Shown here in pieces: positions 26,406 through 36,152 of a stretch of 64,000 nucleotides of DNA. The notes below the pieces were generated by a model. It saw only the letters and a program-made list of their open reading frames with translations, ran no database searches and was not told the origin of the DNA. Within the stretch, counting starts at the first letter, position 1. Each line of letters begins with the position of its first letter. This DNA comes from Coraliomargarita algicola. Its GTDB lineage: Bacteria > Verrucomicrobiota > Verrucomicrobiia > Opitutales > Coraliomargaritaceae. Both the position numbers and the translations under genes were made by a program. The DNA lies in NCBI RefSeq assembly GCF_033878955.1, contig NZ_CP138858.1:310001-374000 (forward strand), read 5' to 3'.

Positions 26406-27812
26406 TTACGCACTGTGGATTGCGTTGCCACCTACTGCGAGACCAGCTTCTTTCAGCGCTTCACTCATGGTGGGGTGGGCGTGAATTGTGCGGCCTAGAT
26501 CTTCGGCGCTGCCGCCGTATTCCATGTGGGTGACTGCGGCGGCGATCAGTTCAGAGGCACCTTTACCAATAATTTGCACGCCCAGAATGCGATCTGTCTT
26601 CTTGCAAGCAGTTACTTTCACGAAGCCGTCGGTGCCGTCGCTGGCGATGGCTCGACCGTTGCCGGCGAAGTTGAACTTACCGGATTTGAACTCTACGCCT
26701 TTCTCTTTGGCTGCCGCTTCTGTTAGGCCGACACTCGCGAGCTCAGGTTCGGTGTAGATGACATTGGGGATGACGTCGTAATTGACGTGTCCTGCTTGTC
26801 CTGCAATACGCTCGACGCATGCCACCGCTTCTTCTTCGGCTTTGTGTGCAAGCATTGGCCCTGTGATGACGTCGCCAATGGCATAAATGCCGTCGGCCGA
26901 GGTCTTGAAGTGTTCACCGACAGGAATGCGACCTTTCTCATCGGTTTCGATGCCGAGAGTTTCGAGTCCGAGGCGCTCTGTGTAGGGTTGGCGACCGACG
27001 GCGACCAGGACTTTGTCCGCTTCGAATTCAATCGCTTTGCCGTCCTTTTCAGCGGTCAGGAATTGCTTGCCCTTGGATTTCTTGAGGCCGGTGACCTTGG
27101 TGTTTAAATTGAAGTTCAGGCCTTGCTTCTTGAACAGGCGTTCGGCCATTTTGGAAACGTCCTTGTCGAAGGTGGGCGCGATGGTCGGCAAAAACTCGAT
27201 CACTTCCACTTGCGCGCCGAGGCGTGCCCACACAGAGCCTAGTTCCAGGCCGATGGCGCCGGCGCCGACGACTGCCAGTTTTTCAGGCACCTTGTCGAAT
27301 GCAATCGCTTGGTCGCTGCTGACTACGGTCTCGCCATCAAACTTCAAGAAGGGCAGCTCAATCGTGGAAGAACCAGTTGCGATCAGGATGTGCTTGCCGC
27401 TTAGCTCGGTCTCATCTTTGGCGCCCTTCACACGCACTTTATTTTCGCCCGCCAACATGCCGAAGCCGTTAAACACTTTGATTTTGTTGGACTTCATCAA
27501 GAACTGCACGCCATTGCACAATTGGGCGACTGTCTTGTCTTTCTTCGCCATCAACTGCTCGATGCTGATCGAGAGATTCGTCAGGTCGATTCCATGCTCT
27601 GCTGCGCCATGTCCTGCGAAGTGATACATTTCGGTCGAGTGGAGCAGGGCCTTGCTAGGGATGCAGCCTACATTCAGGCAGGTGCCGCCAAGCGTCTTAT
27701 CTTTTTCAATGATCGCAGTTTTGAGGCCGAGCTGTGCGCCGCGAATTGCAGCGACATAGCCGCCGGGGCCGGAACCGATAACGATCAAATCGAATGTATT
27801 TTCTGAGGACAT
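26406..27812 (-). CDS. lpdA: Dihydrolipoyl dehydrogenase (E3)
   Basis: The 468-residue flavoprotein has an N-terminal FAD-binding GSGPGGYVAAIRGAQLG, the redox disulfide in GGTCLNVGCIPSK (C45/C50), an NAD-binding AVVGAGAIGLELGSVWARLG, and the C-terminal dimer/active-site block HAHPTMSEALKEA with the catalytic His. It reoxidises dihydrolipoamide on E2 of 2-oxoacid dehydrogenase complexes. It is third in the minus-strand run sucA, odhB, lpdA with gaps of 52 and about 100 bases. No Shine-Dalgarno sequence precedes the ATG. Confidence 0.97.
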   Translation of the reverse strand: MSSENTFDLIVIGSGPGGYVAAIRGAQLGLKTAIIEKDKTLGGTCLNVGCIPSKALLHSTEMYHFAGHGAAEHGIDLTNLSISIEQLMAKKDKTVAQLCNGVQFLMKSNKIKVFNGFGMLAGENKVRVKGAKDETELSGKHILIATGSSTIELPFLKFDGETVVSSDQAIAFDKVPEKLAVVGAGAIGLELGSVWARLGAQVEVIEFLPTIAPTFDKDVSKMAERLFKKQGLNFNLNTKVTGLKKSKGKQFLTAEKDGKAIEFEADKVLVAVGRQPYTERLGLETLGIETDEKGRIPVGEHFKTSADGIYAIGDVITGPMLAHKAEEEAVACVERIAGQAGHVNYDVIPNVIYTEPELASVGLTEAAAKEKGVEFKSGKFNFAGNGRAIASDGTDGFVKVTACKKTDRILGVQIIGKGASELIAAAVTHMEYGGSAEDLGRTIHAHPTMSEALKEAGLAVGGNAIHSA

Positions 27813-27916
27813 GGAGAGTGAGTGAACCAGCTTTCTATTGACTGGCTTCCTGTTTAATTATATTAGAATTAAATAACTGGTGAAGGGGATGCCTGCTCGT
27901 TGGTAGGAGCGAGTAA

Positions 27917-29162
27917 TTAAATTCCGAAGAGCAAACGGCTTGGATCTTCGATGGCTTCTTTAACTTTGACTAAGAAAGTAACGGCTTCTTTGCCGTCGAT
28001 GAGACGGTGGTCGTAGCTCAGGGCTAGATATCATCGGGCGTGCGACGATCTCACCGTTAATAACGACTGCGCGCTCAGTGATGTTATGTAGGCCGAGAAT
28101 TGCTGGTTGTGGGTGATTGACGATCGGTGTGCTGAGCATCGATCCGTAGATACCACCATTCGAGATGGTGAATACGCCGCCTTCGAGGTCGCTCATTTGG
28201 ATTTTGCCTGCGCGTGCCGCTTTGGCGTAGTCCATGATATCACCTTCGATTTCTGCAAAGCCCTTTTTATCGCAATCACGTAGCACGGGCACCATGAGTC
28301 CCTTGTCTGTGCCGACGGCGACTCCAATGTCGTAGTAGTGTTGGGTGACGATTTCGTTGCCCTCAATGCGCGCGTTGACTTGAGGCACAGCTTGCAGTGC
28401 GTGCGTGACTGCCTTCGTGAAAAATGACATAAAGCCAAGCTTGAGGCCATGGCGTTCGACAAATTTTTCCTGATGCTGCTTGCGCAGTTTCATGACCGCA
28501 CTCATGTCGACTTCGTTGAAAGTCGTCAGCATGGCAGCCTCTTGTGTCGCAGCTACCAGCCGTTCAGCGATCTTGCGACGTAGTGGCGACATCTTTTTGC
28601 GAGTTTCGTTGCGTTCTCCTGCGGGACTTGCTGCTGGGGTGGGGGCAGTCGGTTTGGGAGCTTCTTTTACCGGCGCAGGCGCGCTGGCAGCTTCGAGAAT
28701 GTCGCTCTTGGTGACGCGCCCATCTTTGCCAGAGCCCGCAATTTTAGAGGTGTCGACGCCCGTTTCCTCGGCTGCTTTGCGAGCCGCGGGTGAGAGTGGC
28801 TTTGGCTCGGCTGCTGGGGTGGCTGGTGCCGTCTCACTGCTGGAGGCTGGCGCAGCGCTGCTGGGCTCGCTTTTACTTTCAGCGGGAGTCGCTGCCGGAG
28901 CGGCTGCAGCACTCTCCGGTGACGCGGCACTTTCATCGATCGTGGCGACCACCTGGCCGATGTCGACTTCGTCTTCGACTTCGACTTTGAGGGAGATGAT
29001 ACCCGCGACTTCGGCGTTCGCTTCAGAGGTGATTTTGTCGGTTTCCAGTTCGTAGAGAACTTGGTCTTTTTCGACGTAGTCGCCGTCTTTAACATGCCAT
29101 GCAGCCAGGATGCCTGAGCTGATGGATTCGCCCATTGCGGGGATTTTTACTTCGGTAGCCAT
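27917..29162 (-). CDS. odhB: Dihydrolipoyllysine succinyltransferase (E2 of 2-oxoglutarate dehydrogenase), frameshifted near the 3' end
   Basis: Domains in order are a lipoyl domain (lipoylated K43 in [14 protein letters not shown]), an Ala/Pro-rich linker, an E3-binding domain ([20 protein letters not shown]), a second linker and the acyltransferase core ([17 protein letters not shown]). The frame as read ends at 27960 after VARPMI, but the next frame gives [19 protein letters not shown] and a normal end at 27917. The family's [13 protein letters not shown] motif implies two lost bases of an AT repeat near 28029. The catalytic His-Asp motif would otherwise be missing from a core TCA-cycle enzyme, so a sequence error is the best explanation. 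The full protein would be about 415 residues. Confidence 0.92.
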
Positions 29163-29214
29163 GATATTGAATTAAGTATTAAGATTATAGAAATCTGAGA
29201 TCACGTTCGGATGC

Positions 29215-31971
29215 TTAAAGTGAGAAGGCTTTCTCGATGAGTTTCTTTTGTTCGTGACGGTGCATCGCCAGTGAGCCGACGGCGGGGCTGGCGGACTCCT
29301 TACGGCCTGCGTAGATCGGCAGCTGGCCGATGCTTTCCATCAGTCGAGGTGCAATGAAGCTCCAGGCTCCCATGTTCTTCGGCTCTTCCTGGCACCAAAC
29401 GAAGCTCTTTGCTTTAGGATAATTGGCGGCGATTCGCTCGAGTAGATCCGTGTTGAGTGGATAGAGTTGTTCGATACGAATGATGGCTGTGTCCTTGATC
29501 TTGTGTTCCTGACGGTGCGAGGTCAGATCGTAGGACACTTTACCGGAGCAGAATATGATGCGTTTGGCTGTTTTACGGCTGACTGTTTCGTCGTCGAGTA
29601 TGGACCAAAATTCGTTGTCGGTGAAATTCTCTACCCGTGAGACACAGTCTTTGTGACGTAGTAAGCTCTTAGGCGACATGATGATCAGTGGCTTTTTGAA
29701 CTCACGTTTCATTTGTCGACGCAGCAGGTGGAAATACTGTGCAGGCGTGGTCACATTGCAGACTTGAATATTGTTTTCCGCACAAGCTTGCAGGAAGCGT
29801 TCGAGGCGTGCCGAAGAGTGCTCGGGGCCTTGCCCTTCGTAGCCGTGGGGGAGTAGCATGACCAGACCACTTAAGCGTCCCCACTTGGACTCGCTGCAAG
29901 TTATAAATTGGTCGATGATCACCTGAGCGCCATTCACAAAGTCGCCGAACTGAGCTTCCCAGATGCAGAGCATTTGAGGGTAATCGAGCGAGTAGCCATA
30001 ATCGAAGCCGAGCACGGCCGCTTCGGAAAGCAGCGAATTGTGCACGCAAAATTGCGCTTGGCCTTCCTGTAGGTCAAGTAGCGGCACGTATCTTTCACGT
30101 GTCTGATTGTCGTAAAGGACCGAGTGTCGGTGGCTAAAGGTGCCACGCTCGCAGTCTTGCCCGCTCAGTCGAACGGGCGTGCCGTCGATGAGCAAACTAC
30201 CAAAGGCCAAGGCTTCGCCCATGCCCCAGTCGATACCGGTATTTTCTTTGAACGCTTTGAGTTTCGTATTGAGTTGGCGGACGATTTTCTTGTTCGCATG
30301 AAAGCCTTCGGGCACATTTGCGAGTTGTTCCGCGATCATTTCCAGTTGCTCCTTGGGCACGCGGGTGTCGAAGCCCTTGAAGTTGTAAGGGGGCTGCTTT
30401 TTCGCATTGGATTCCGCAAAAGGATCGATCGATTCATCTTCACGGGCCTTGGCGGTTTCGAAGGCGACTTCAAGCTTCTTGTGGTAATCCGTCTCGATTG
30501 CCTTGACCTCTTCTTCGGTAAATTCGCCGCTGGCAATCAGGCGCTGCGCAAAGGCGCGACCGATGAGAGGCATTTCCGAAATGGTCTTATACAAAATTGG
30601 CTGCGTGAAGGCGGGTTCGTCGGCCTCGTTGTGGCCGTGTTTGCGCCAGCAATACATGTCGATCACTACATCACAGCCAAAGGTCTGTCGGTAGTCGAAG
30701 GCGGCCTCCACTGCTGCGACGACGGCCAGCGGATCGTTGCCATTGACGTGGAAGATGGGGGCTTCCACGATTTTGGCCACGTCAGTGCAGTAGCGGCTGG
30801 AGCGCGCCTCTGAAGGATCGGTGGTGAAGCCGATCTGATTGTTGATTACAAAGTGAATCGTGCCGCCCGTGCGGTAGCCCTTCAGCTGTGAGAAGTTAAA
30901 GACTTCGGCTACGATGCCTTGACCTGCGATGGCCGCGTCACCGTGAATGAGAATAGGCAATACACGCTTGCGATCGAGGTCCTCGCGAATGCGTTGACGC
31001 GCCCGTGCTTTACCTTCGACGACGGGATTGACCGCCTCCAAGTGGCTGGGGTTGGCTGCCAAGCGTATCTCGACCTCATGGCCATCCGTTGTCTTACGAC
31101 TGGTTTCAAAGCCCAAGTGATATTTGACATCACCGTCGCCGTAAATGGTGTCGGGCACATAGTTCTCTGAGAACTCGCGAAAGATGTAGTCGAAGGATTT
31201 GCCCAGGAAATTGGCCAATACATTGAGACGGCCGCGGTGGGCCATGCCCATGACGATTTCGTCGACACCGTTCTTGCTGCAGCGCTCAAGCACGCTTTCC
31301 AGGCAGGCTATCAGTGTTTCGCCGCCTTCAAGTGAGAATCGCTTCTGACCGACATAGCGTGTCTGCAGAAAGTTCTCGAAGTCCTCGGCCTGCATGATGG
31401 TACTCAGGATCCGGTGCTTCTCTTCTTTTGTGAAGCGGGGGATGAAACACTCGGGCTCGATACGAGCCTGAATCCAACGGCGCTTGGGCGTCTCTTGAAT
31501 GTGAATATACTCCGCGCCGATGGTGTGACAGTAAGTCTTTTCCAATCGTTCGATGAGCTCGCGCAGCGTCATCTCTGTGCCGCCTAGGTAGTTGCCCGTG
31601 TGGAATACACGCTCCAAGTCGGACTCTTCAAAACCGAGCCGCTCTAAAGTCAGACGCGGATTGGTGGGAGCTTCCTTCGTCAGCGGATTGAAGGCTGCGA
31701 TGGTGTGGCCGATGGAGCGGTACGCGTAAATTAGGCCAATCGCGCGTGCTTGCCGTGTGGCATCACTGTCCGCTTGTGTGGGACTGACATTGGCAATGTC
31801 AGTGCCGGTTGAGGTGGCGGATGGATCGGATAGTTCCTCACTGGCGAGCTCGAAACCTTCAAAAAAGGCACGCCATTCAGCGTCGAGTTTTTCAGGGCTC
31901 GTGCGCCAAAGGTCGTAGTTTTCGTCGATCAAATCGGCATTCCAGCGATTCGCGATAGTTGAGTGATTCAT
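29215..31971 (-). CDS. sucA: 2-Oxoglutarate dehydrogenase E1 component
   Basis: The protein is about 918 residues, the usual size. It begins with the E1o N-terminal segment (NADLIDENYDLWRTSPEKLD) and contains thiamine-diphosphate enzyme blocks: VDEIVMGMAHRGRLNVLANF, HGDAAIAGQGIVAEVFNFSQ, IHFVINNQIGFTTDP and GHNEADEPAFTQP. It ends with SPAVGSLAMHRHEQKKLIEKAF. It decarboxylates 2-oxoglutarate and succinylates E2. The start at 31971 (MNHSTIANRWNADL) is preferred; an upstream in-frame ATG at 32004 would add 11 unlike residues. First gene of the sucA, odhB, lpdA run. Confidence 0.96.
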   Translation of the reverse strand: MNHSTIANRWNADLIDENYDLWRTSPEKLDAEWRAFFEGFELASEELSDPSATSTGTDIANVSPTQADSDATRQARAIGLIYAYRSIGHTIAAFNPLTKEAPTNPRLTLERLGFEESDLERVFHTGNYLGGTEMTLRELIERLEKTYCHTIGAEYIHIQETPKRRWIQARIEPECFIPRFTKEEKHRILSTIMQAEDFENFLQTRYVGQKRFSLEGGETLIACLESVLERCSKNGVDEIVMGMAHRGRLNVLANFLGKSFDYIFREFSENYVPDTIYGDGDVKYHLGFETSRKTTDGHEVEIRLAANPSHLEAVNPVVEGKARARQRIREDLDRKRVLPILIHGDAAIAGQGIVAEVFNFSQLKGYRTGGTIHFVINNQIGFTTDPSEARSSRYCTDVAKIVEAPIFHVNGNDPLAVVAAVEAAFDYRQTFGCDVVIDMYCWRKHGHNEADEPAFTQPILYKTISEMPLIGRAFAQRLIASGEFTEEEVKAIETDYHKKLEVAFETAKAREDESIDPFAESNAKKQPPYNFKGFDTRVPKEQLEMIAEQLANVPEGFHANKKIVRQLNTKLKAFKENTGIDWGMGEALAFGSLLIDGTPVRLSGQDCERGTFSHRHSVLYDNQTRERYVPLLDLQEGQAQFCVHNSLLSEAAVLGFDYGYSLDYPQMLCIWEAQFGDFVNGAQVIIDQFITCSESKWGRLSGLVMLLPHGYEGQGPEHSSARLERFLQACAENNIQVCNVTTPAQYFHLLRRQMKREFKKPLIIMSPKSLLRHKDCVSRVENFTDNEFWSILDDETVSRKTAKRIIFCSGKVSYDLTSHRQEHKIKDTAIIRIEQLYPLNTDLLERIAANYPKAKSFVWCQEEPKNMGAWSFIAPRLMESIGQLPIYAGRKESASPAVGSLAMHRHEQKKLIEKAFSL

Positions 31972-32129
31972 GGAGATTTCTGGTGGGCAGTTGTGTGATC
32001 TCACGATTACTTCACACTTATTAGCAACACAAATCTTTATGCGAAGAATTGCTCGTTATTCGAAACTCTAATTTCAGGATTCCTTTTTAATTGCTGCCTG
32101 AATAGCGTTTGCCTTGATGTCAAGCTTAT

Positions 32130-32486
32130 TTAGCTTCCGAAAGTATAGCTTTTTTCGTGGGTTTCTTCGTTGATCGCAAGGCGATCTTTGACGATTGGAA
32201 GGGTGAATACCACCGTTGGTTTATCCTCTTCACGTCCGGTGTAGGTGATCTGTCCTAGCCAGGGGCTATTTTTCTCGGTGAATGTATAGCCCTTAGTTTG
32301 TAGGTCTTTTCCGAGCGCATTCATTTTGGAGCGACTCATGCCGCTGCCTGCGAAGTCAAGCACGACATGGCCGTGTTGGCCTTTGTCTTGGTTGATCAGG
32401 CAGTCAACTTCCGGCGTGTGCTTGTGAACGGTAACTAGCAGCTTGGCGATTTTTTCGAGTCGGTGGCGTAGGCTTCGTGGTTTCAT
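32130..32486 (-). CDS. Hypothetical protein, 118 residues
   Basis: Not recognised. The protein is basic at the N-terminus (MKPRSLRHRLEKIAKLLVTV) and has no signal peptide or membrane segment. Short beta-like stretches (GHVVLDFAGSGMSRSKMNAL, DKPTVVFTLPIVKDRL) suggest a small alpha/beta or beta-sandwich domain. It lies 158 bases upstream of sucA on the same strand with a gap large enough for a separate promoter. Coding appears real because the frame is free of stops and has usage like its neighbours. Confidence 0.7.
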   Translation of the reverse strand: MKPRSLRHRLEKIAKLLVTVHKHTPEVDCLINQDKGQHGHVVLDFAGSGMSRSKMNALGKDLQTKGYTFTEKNSPWLGQITYTGREEDKPTVVFTLPIVKDRLAINEETHEKSYTFGS

Positions 32487-32632
32487 GGGGTGTATGATGG
32501 GACGCTTTTTCCTTAAATCAAGCTTCGCCCGCTTGCTGCGAATGTATTGGCGGCTTGGCCCATTTATGATGTGCTGGATAAAAACATAAAAATGTTGAAA
32601 TAAAAGAAGGGTGCTAGGCTCGTAGCCTGTCT

Positions 32633-33487
32633 ATGCGAATACCAAAAACCTTATCGATCGTTGCAGCTGCTATTTTACTCGGCGCTGCTGGCAGTTTTGC
32701 TCAAATTAAATCACCGGCAGCCAGTCCTTACTCGGAATTGAAGCAAATGGTCGGTGTGACCGAATTCACGGTGAAATATTCCAGGCCTGGAGTGAAGGGT
32801 CGTGAAGTGTATGGCCAGCTGGTGCCTTATGGCGAAATTTGGCGCACCGGAGCGAATGCACCGACAAAGATCGCCTTCGACTCAGAGGTGAATTTTGCGG
32901 GCAGCCCCATTCCGGCAGGGGAGTATGTGCTGTTCACCATTCCAGCGGAGGACGTATGGACTGTGATCGTTTATGCGGATACCGAGGTGCCGAGTGCAGG
33001 CGCCTACGATTCTAAGCAGGATGTTGCACGTGTGAAGGTCGAAGCCATCGAGCGTCCGAACTCGGTTGAAAACTTTACTATTGGCTTTGATGCGTTGCGA
33101 GATGAGTCGGCGACGCTCTTTCTTGATTGGGACAATGTGCGCGTGCCGGTGCAAATTACTGTGGATACGACGGCTCTAACAGCTGCCTCGATTGAAGCAT
33201 CGCTCGCTAACATAAATGATTGGGGCGCGCGCGATTATGCCGATGCGGCTGAGTTTTATCATTCGAACGGCAAGGATTCCGAATTAGCCCTGGAGTGGAT
33301 GCATAAAGCAGTTTCGATGAGTCCGAATGCATTCTGGTTGCAATATGGTTACGCCAAGATGCTGGCAGAGCAGGGGAATACGCAGCAAGCCTTGATGATG
33401 GCTAAGAAGTCTTTGAAAGGTGCTCAAGCAGCTGGCAATGCTGCCTACATTTCACGCAACGAAGCGCTCTTGGCTAAGATCCGTTAA
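32633..33487 (+). CDS. DUF2911 domain protein with C-terminal TPR region
   Basis: The 284-residue protein has a signal peptide (LSIVAAAILLGAAGSFAQ) and a DUF2911 domain at about residues 30-170, recognised by KSPAASPYSELKQMVGVTEF, VKYSRPGVKGREVYG, PYGEIWRTGANAPTKI and AGEYVLFTIP. Residues from about 200 onward form helical tetratricopeptide-like repeats (ALEWMHKAVSMSPNAFWLQY, QALMMAKKSLKGAQAAGN). DUF2911 proteins are periplasmic or exported and of unknown function. It is a single-gene unit ended by a strong terminator at 33511. Confidence 0.9.
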   Translation: MRIPKTLSIVAAAILLGAAGSFAQIKSPAASPYSELKQMVGVTEFTVKYSRPGVKGREVYGQLVPYGEIWRTGANAPTKIAFDSEVNFAGSPIPAGEYVLFTIPAEDVWTVIVYADTEVPSAGAYDSKQDVARVKVEAIERPNSVENFTIGFDALRDESATLFLDWDNVRVPVQITVDTTALTAASIEASLANINDWGARDYADAAEFYHSNGKDSELALEWMHKAVSMSPNAFWLQYGYAKMLAEQGNTQQALMMAKKSLKGAQAAGNAAYISRNEALLAKIR

Positions 33488-33510
33488 TTCTCTTTTTTTC
33501 TTTAATGAGC

Positions 33511-33536
33511 ACCCGCCCCGATTGATCGGGGCGGGT
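33511..33536 (+). terminator. Strong hairpin terminator after the DUF2911 gene
   Basis: ACCCGCCCCGAT (33511-33522) and ATCGGGGCGGGT (33525-33536) form a 12-bp, GC-rich perfect inverted repeat with a minimal loop, followed by ATTCTTATAT. It lies 24 bases after the DUF2911 stop and 17 bases before the PIG-L operon, which it probably insulates. Confidence 0.88.
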
Positions 33537-33552
33537 ATTCTTATATAGCGTC

Positions 33553-36039
33553 ATGCGGATCCTCCATTCATTTCTCGTCTCTCTTATGCTGAGTCCATTT
33601 ACAATAGCCGAATCTCGACCAATAGAACCGCTTGCGAGTGGTGCCTTGCAATTGAGTCTGCAAAAACTGGATACGCTCGGCAGCGTGCTGTACGTGGCCG
33701 CTCATCCGGATGATGAAAACACCAAGTTGATCGCCTATTTGGCCAACGGTGAACGGGTCGATACGACTTATTTGTCACTGACACGGGGAGACGGCGGGCA
33801 AAATTTAATTGGCGGTGATCTGGGGGAGAAGCTGGGAATGATTCGCACCCAAGAGTTACTGGCAGCGCGCCGCATCGATGGCGGGCAGCAGCGTTTTAGC
33901 CGCGCGATTGATTTTGGGTATTCCAAGACGCCCGAGGAGACGCTCGCAATTTGGGATCAAGATGCGGCGCTGGCAGATGTCGTTTGGGCAATACGTTCGC
34001 TGCGCCCGGATGTGATTATCACTCGCTTTTCTTTGGAAGCTGGCTATACGCATGGTCACCATACGGCATCGGCCCGTCTAGCTAAAGAAGCCTTTACCGC
34101 TGCGGCAGATCCGGCACGTTTTCCTGAGCAATTGGAATTTGTGGAGCCGTGGGCAGCCCAACGCTTGCTATGGAATACCTCTAAATGGTTTTACCAACGA
34201 CGAGGGATTGAATTTGATACGAAGGATGTCTTTTTCGTCGAAACTGGTGGCTACAATCACTTACTCGGCGAAGCCTACAGTGAGATTGCGGCCCATAGCC
34301 GCACTTGCCACATGAGCCAGGGCTTTGGTGCCACTCCTGAGCTGGGAGAGTCCAAAGAATATTTCAAAACGCTCGCGGGCACGGAGCCTGAGGGCAGTTT
34401 ATTTGCCGGTATTGACACCACTTGGGGGCGCGTAGCTAATTCCGAACCCGTGGCTGCCGCCATTCAAATGGCAATTGAACGCTTTAATCCCAGCAAGCCG
34501 GAAGCTGTGCTGCCGCAACTCCTTCAAGCGCATCGCGCTTTGAGTGCACTGCCAGCGAGCTTCTGGCAAAGTAAGAAATTACAAGAGCTTGAAGTTGTGA
34601 TTGCGGCATGCCTCGCTCTCGATGTCGAGAGCATTGCTGCGTCGGCTTCTGCGGTGCCGGGGGCGGAAGTCGCGTTGGATTTGCGTGCGATTCAGCGTGC
34701 CTCGCTACCGGTGAGCATTGCTTTTGCCACGCGTCGAGCCGACTTGGCTCGCGCCAAAGTGTATGCCTTGCCCCGTAACCATTTGGTACATGTTTCCGAG
34801 ACGGCTCAGATCGCCGCCAATGCATCTATTTCTCAGCCTTACTGGTTGCGTCAGCCAGCAGAGCGGGGGAGTTACATGGTGGATGAGCTGAGTCAAATTG
34901 GTGCTCCCGAGAATCCGGCTGCGATCCCCATCTATGTGCGGCTCATTGTTGATGGTGAATCGATTATTTTTACCATTCCGAGCACTTACAATTTTAACGA
35001 TCCGATTCATGGAGAGAGCAAGCAGCCCTTTACGGTAACGCCGCCTGTGATGGTGAATCTTGAAGAAGGCACCCACATTTTGGGGCAAAATGAACCGCGC
35101 CAGTTTACGGCGAGGGTGATTGCAGCTAGCGAAATTGCAGCAGCCTCCGTTCACTTTGACGCGGGCGACGGCTGGCGTGTGGAGCCTGCGAGTATTCCAT
35201 TTTCTTTGGAGGCGGGCAAAGAGTTGCAAGTCACTGCCAAGTTAATTCCACCTACAGCTGCGAGTCGAACGAGCTTGCGCGCATCTGTTGAGTTTGAGGG
35301 GCAGCTCTATACCCGCGGTTACGAGGCCTTGGATTACCAGCATATCCCCCAGCAGACCTTATTCCCTACCGCGACCGCAGCTGCAGTCTTACTTGACGTC
35401 AAGATCGCTGGTGAGCGGATCGGCTACATCCCCGGTGCCGGCGATACCATTCCGGAGGCGCTACGGCGTATTGGCTACGCGGTCGATACTCTAACTGAGG
35501 CAGATATGAATCCTGAGACACTGGCGGCTTACGACACAGTTGTATTTGGTATCCGTGCTTTGAATACTAATGATCGCATCGCGTTTTACATGCCTGCGCT
35601 GTTTGAATATGCACAGCAGGGCGGGGTCGTGGTGATGCAGTATAATACAAATCGTGGTTTGAAGACTATGGAGTATGCCCCCTTCCCATTCACTATTACA
35701 CGCGATCGTGTGACCGATGAAACGGCGAGCATGCGCTTTCTCGCGCCAGATCACCGAGTGCTGCAGTTTCCCAATACGATTACCACGGCCGACTTCGAGG
35801 GCTGGGTGCAAGAGCGTGGCCTCTACTTCGCCGGTGACTGGGACGAGGCTTATACGCCTATTTTTGCTGCCAACGATCCCGGTGAATCTCCGCTCGCGGG
35901 CAGCCTGCTGATCGCCCCCATCGGCGAGGGATACTACGTGTATAGTGGCTTGTCCTGGTTCCGTCAGTTGCCAGCTGGTGTGCCAGGGGCTTATCGCCTA
36001 TTTGCAAATTTAATGTCGCTGGGGCAGCCTGCTGAATGA
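33553..36039 (+). CDS. Large secreted PIG-L family deacetylase
   Basis: The 828-residue protein has a signal peptide (MRILHSFLVSLMLSPFTIAE), then a LmbE/PIG-L zinc-dependent N-deacetylase domain with the metal-binding VLYVAAHPDDENTKLIAYL (H51), SLTRGDGGQNL and GYTHGHHTASARLAKEAF. Residues after about 270 hold beta-sandwich modules and a C-terminal GATase-like segment (VVFGIRALNTNDRI). Family members remove N-acetyl groups from amino-sugar compounds, but the substrate of this long exported type is unknown. It is the first gene of a six-gene run in which every join to the symporter, BshC-like and BshB1 genes is a 4-base overlap, linking it to bacillithiol genes. Confidence 0.9.
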   Translation: MRILHSFLVSLMLSPFTIAESRPIEPLASGALQLSLQKLDTLGSVLYVAAHPDDENTKLIAYLANGERVDTTYLSLTRGDGGQNLIGGDLGEKLGMIRTQELLAARRIDGGQQRFSRAIDFGYSKTPEETLAIWDQDAALADVVWAIRSLRPDVIITRFSLEAGYTHGHHTASARLAKEAFTAAADPARFPEQLEFVEPWAAQRLLWNTSKWFYQRRGIEFDTKDVFFVETGGYNHLLGEAYSEIAAHSRTCHMSQGFGATPELGESKEYFKTLAGTEPEGSLFAGIDTTWGRVANSEPVAAAIQMAIERFNPSKPEAVLPQLLQAHRALSALPASFWQSKKLQELEVVIAACLALDVESIAASASAVPGAEVALDLRAIQRASLPVSIAFATRRADLARAKVYALPRNHLVHVSETAQIAANASISQPYWLRQPAERGSYMVDELSQIGAPENPAAIPIYVRLIVDGESIIFTIPSTYNFNDPIHGESKQPFTVTPPVMVNLEEGTHILGQNEPRQFTARVIAASEIAAASVHFDAGDGWRVEPASIPFSLEAGKELQVTAKLIPPTAASRTSLRASVEFEGQLYTRGYEALDYQHIPQQTLFPTATAAAVLLDVKIAGERIGYIPGAGDTIPEALRRIGYAVDTLTEADMNPETLAAYDTVVFGIRALNTNDRIAFYMPALFEYAQQGGVVVMQYNTNRGLKTMEYAPFPFTITRDRVTDETASMRFLAPDHRVLQFPNTITTADFEGWVQERGLYFAGDWDEAYTPIFAANDPGESPLAGSLLIAPIGEGYYVYSGLSWFRQLPAGVPGAYRLFANLMSLGQPAE

Positions 36040-36152
36040 TGAGAAAAACGATACCAAAACCTATAAACTGGCGCACTGTTTATATGGCCACTTTTGTCTG
36101 GCTAGTCGTGCTCATTGTGCTGATGCGCTTGTTAACGAAAGCCTATTCATGA
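36036..36152 (+). CDS. Small single-pass membrane peptide (38 residues) between the PIG-L and symporter genes
   Basis: The reading frame starts with ATGATG at 36036, overlapping the PIG-L stop (ATGA), and its own TGA at 36150 overlaps the symporter ATG (ATGA). It encodes MMRKTIPKPINWRTVY followed by one hydrophobic helix (MATFVWLVVLIVLMRLL) and a short basic tail. Coupling by 4-base overlaps on both sides is strong evidence that it is translated. A role as an accessory subunit of the symporter is plausible but only inferred. Confidence 0.72.
   Translation: MMRKTIPKPINWRTVYMATFVWLVVLIVLMRLLTKAYS

Noticed and set aside
30124..30813. 229-codon open frame antisense to sucA
   Set aside because: It lies entirely within the well-supported sucA gene and has no motif of its own.
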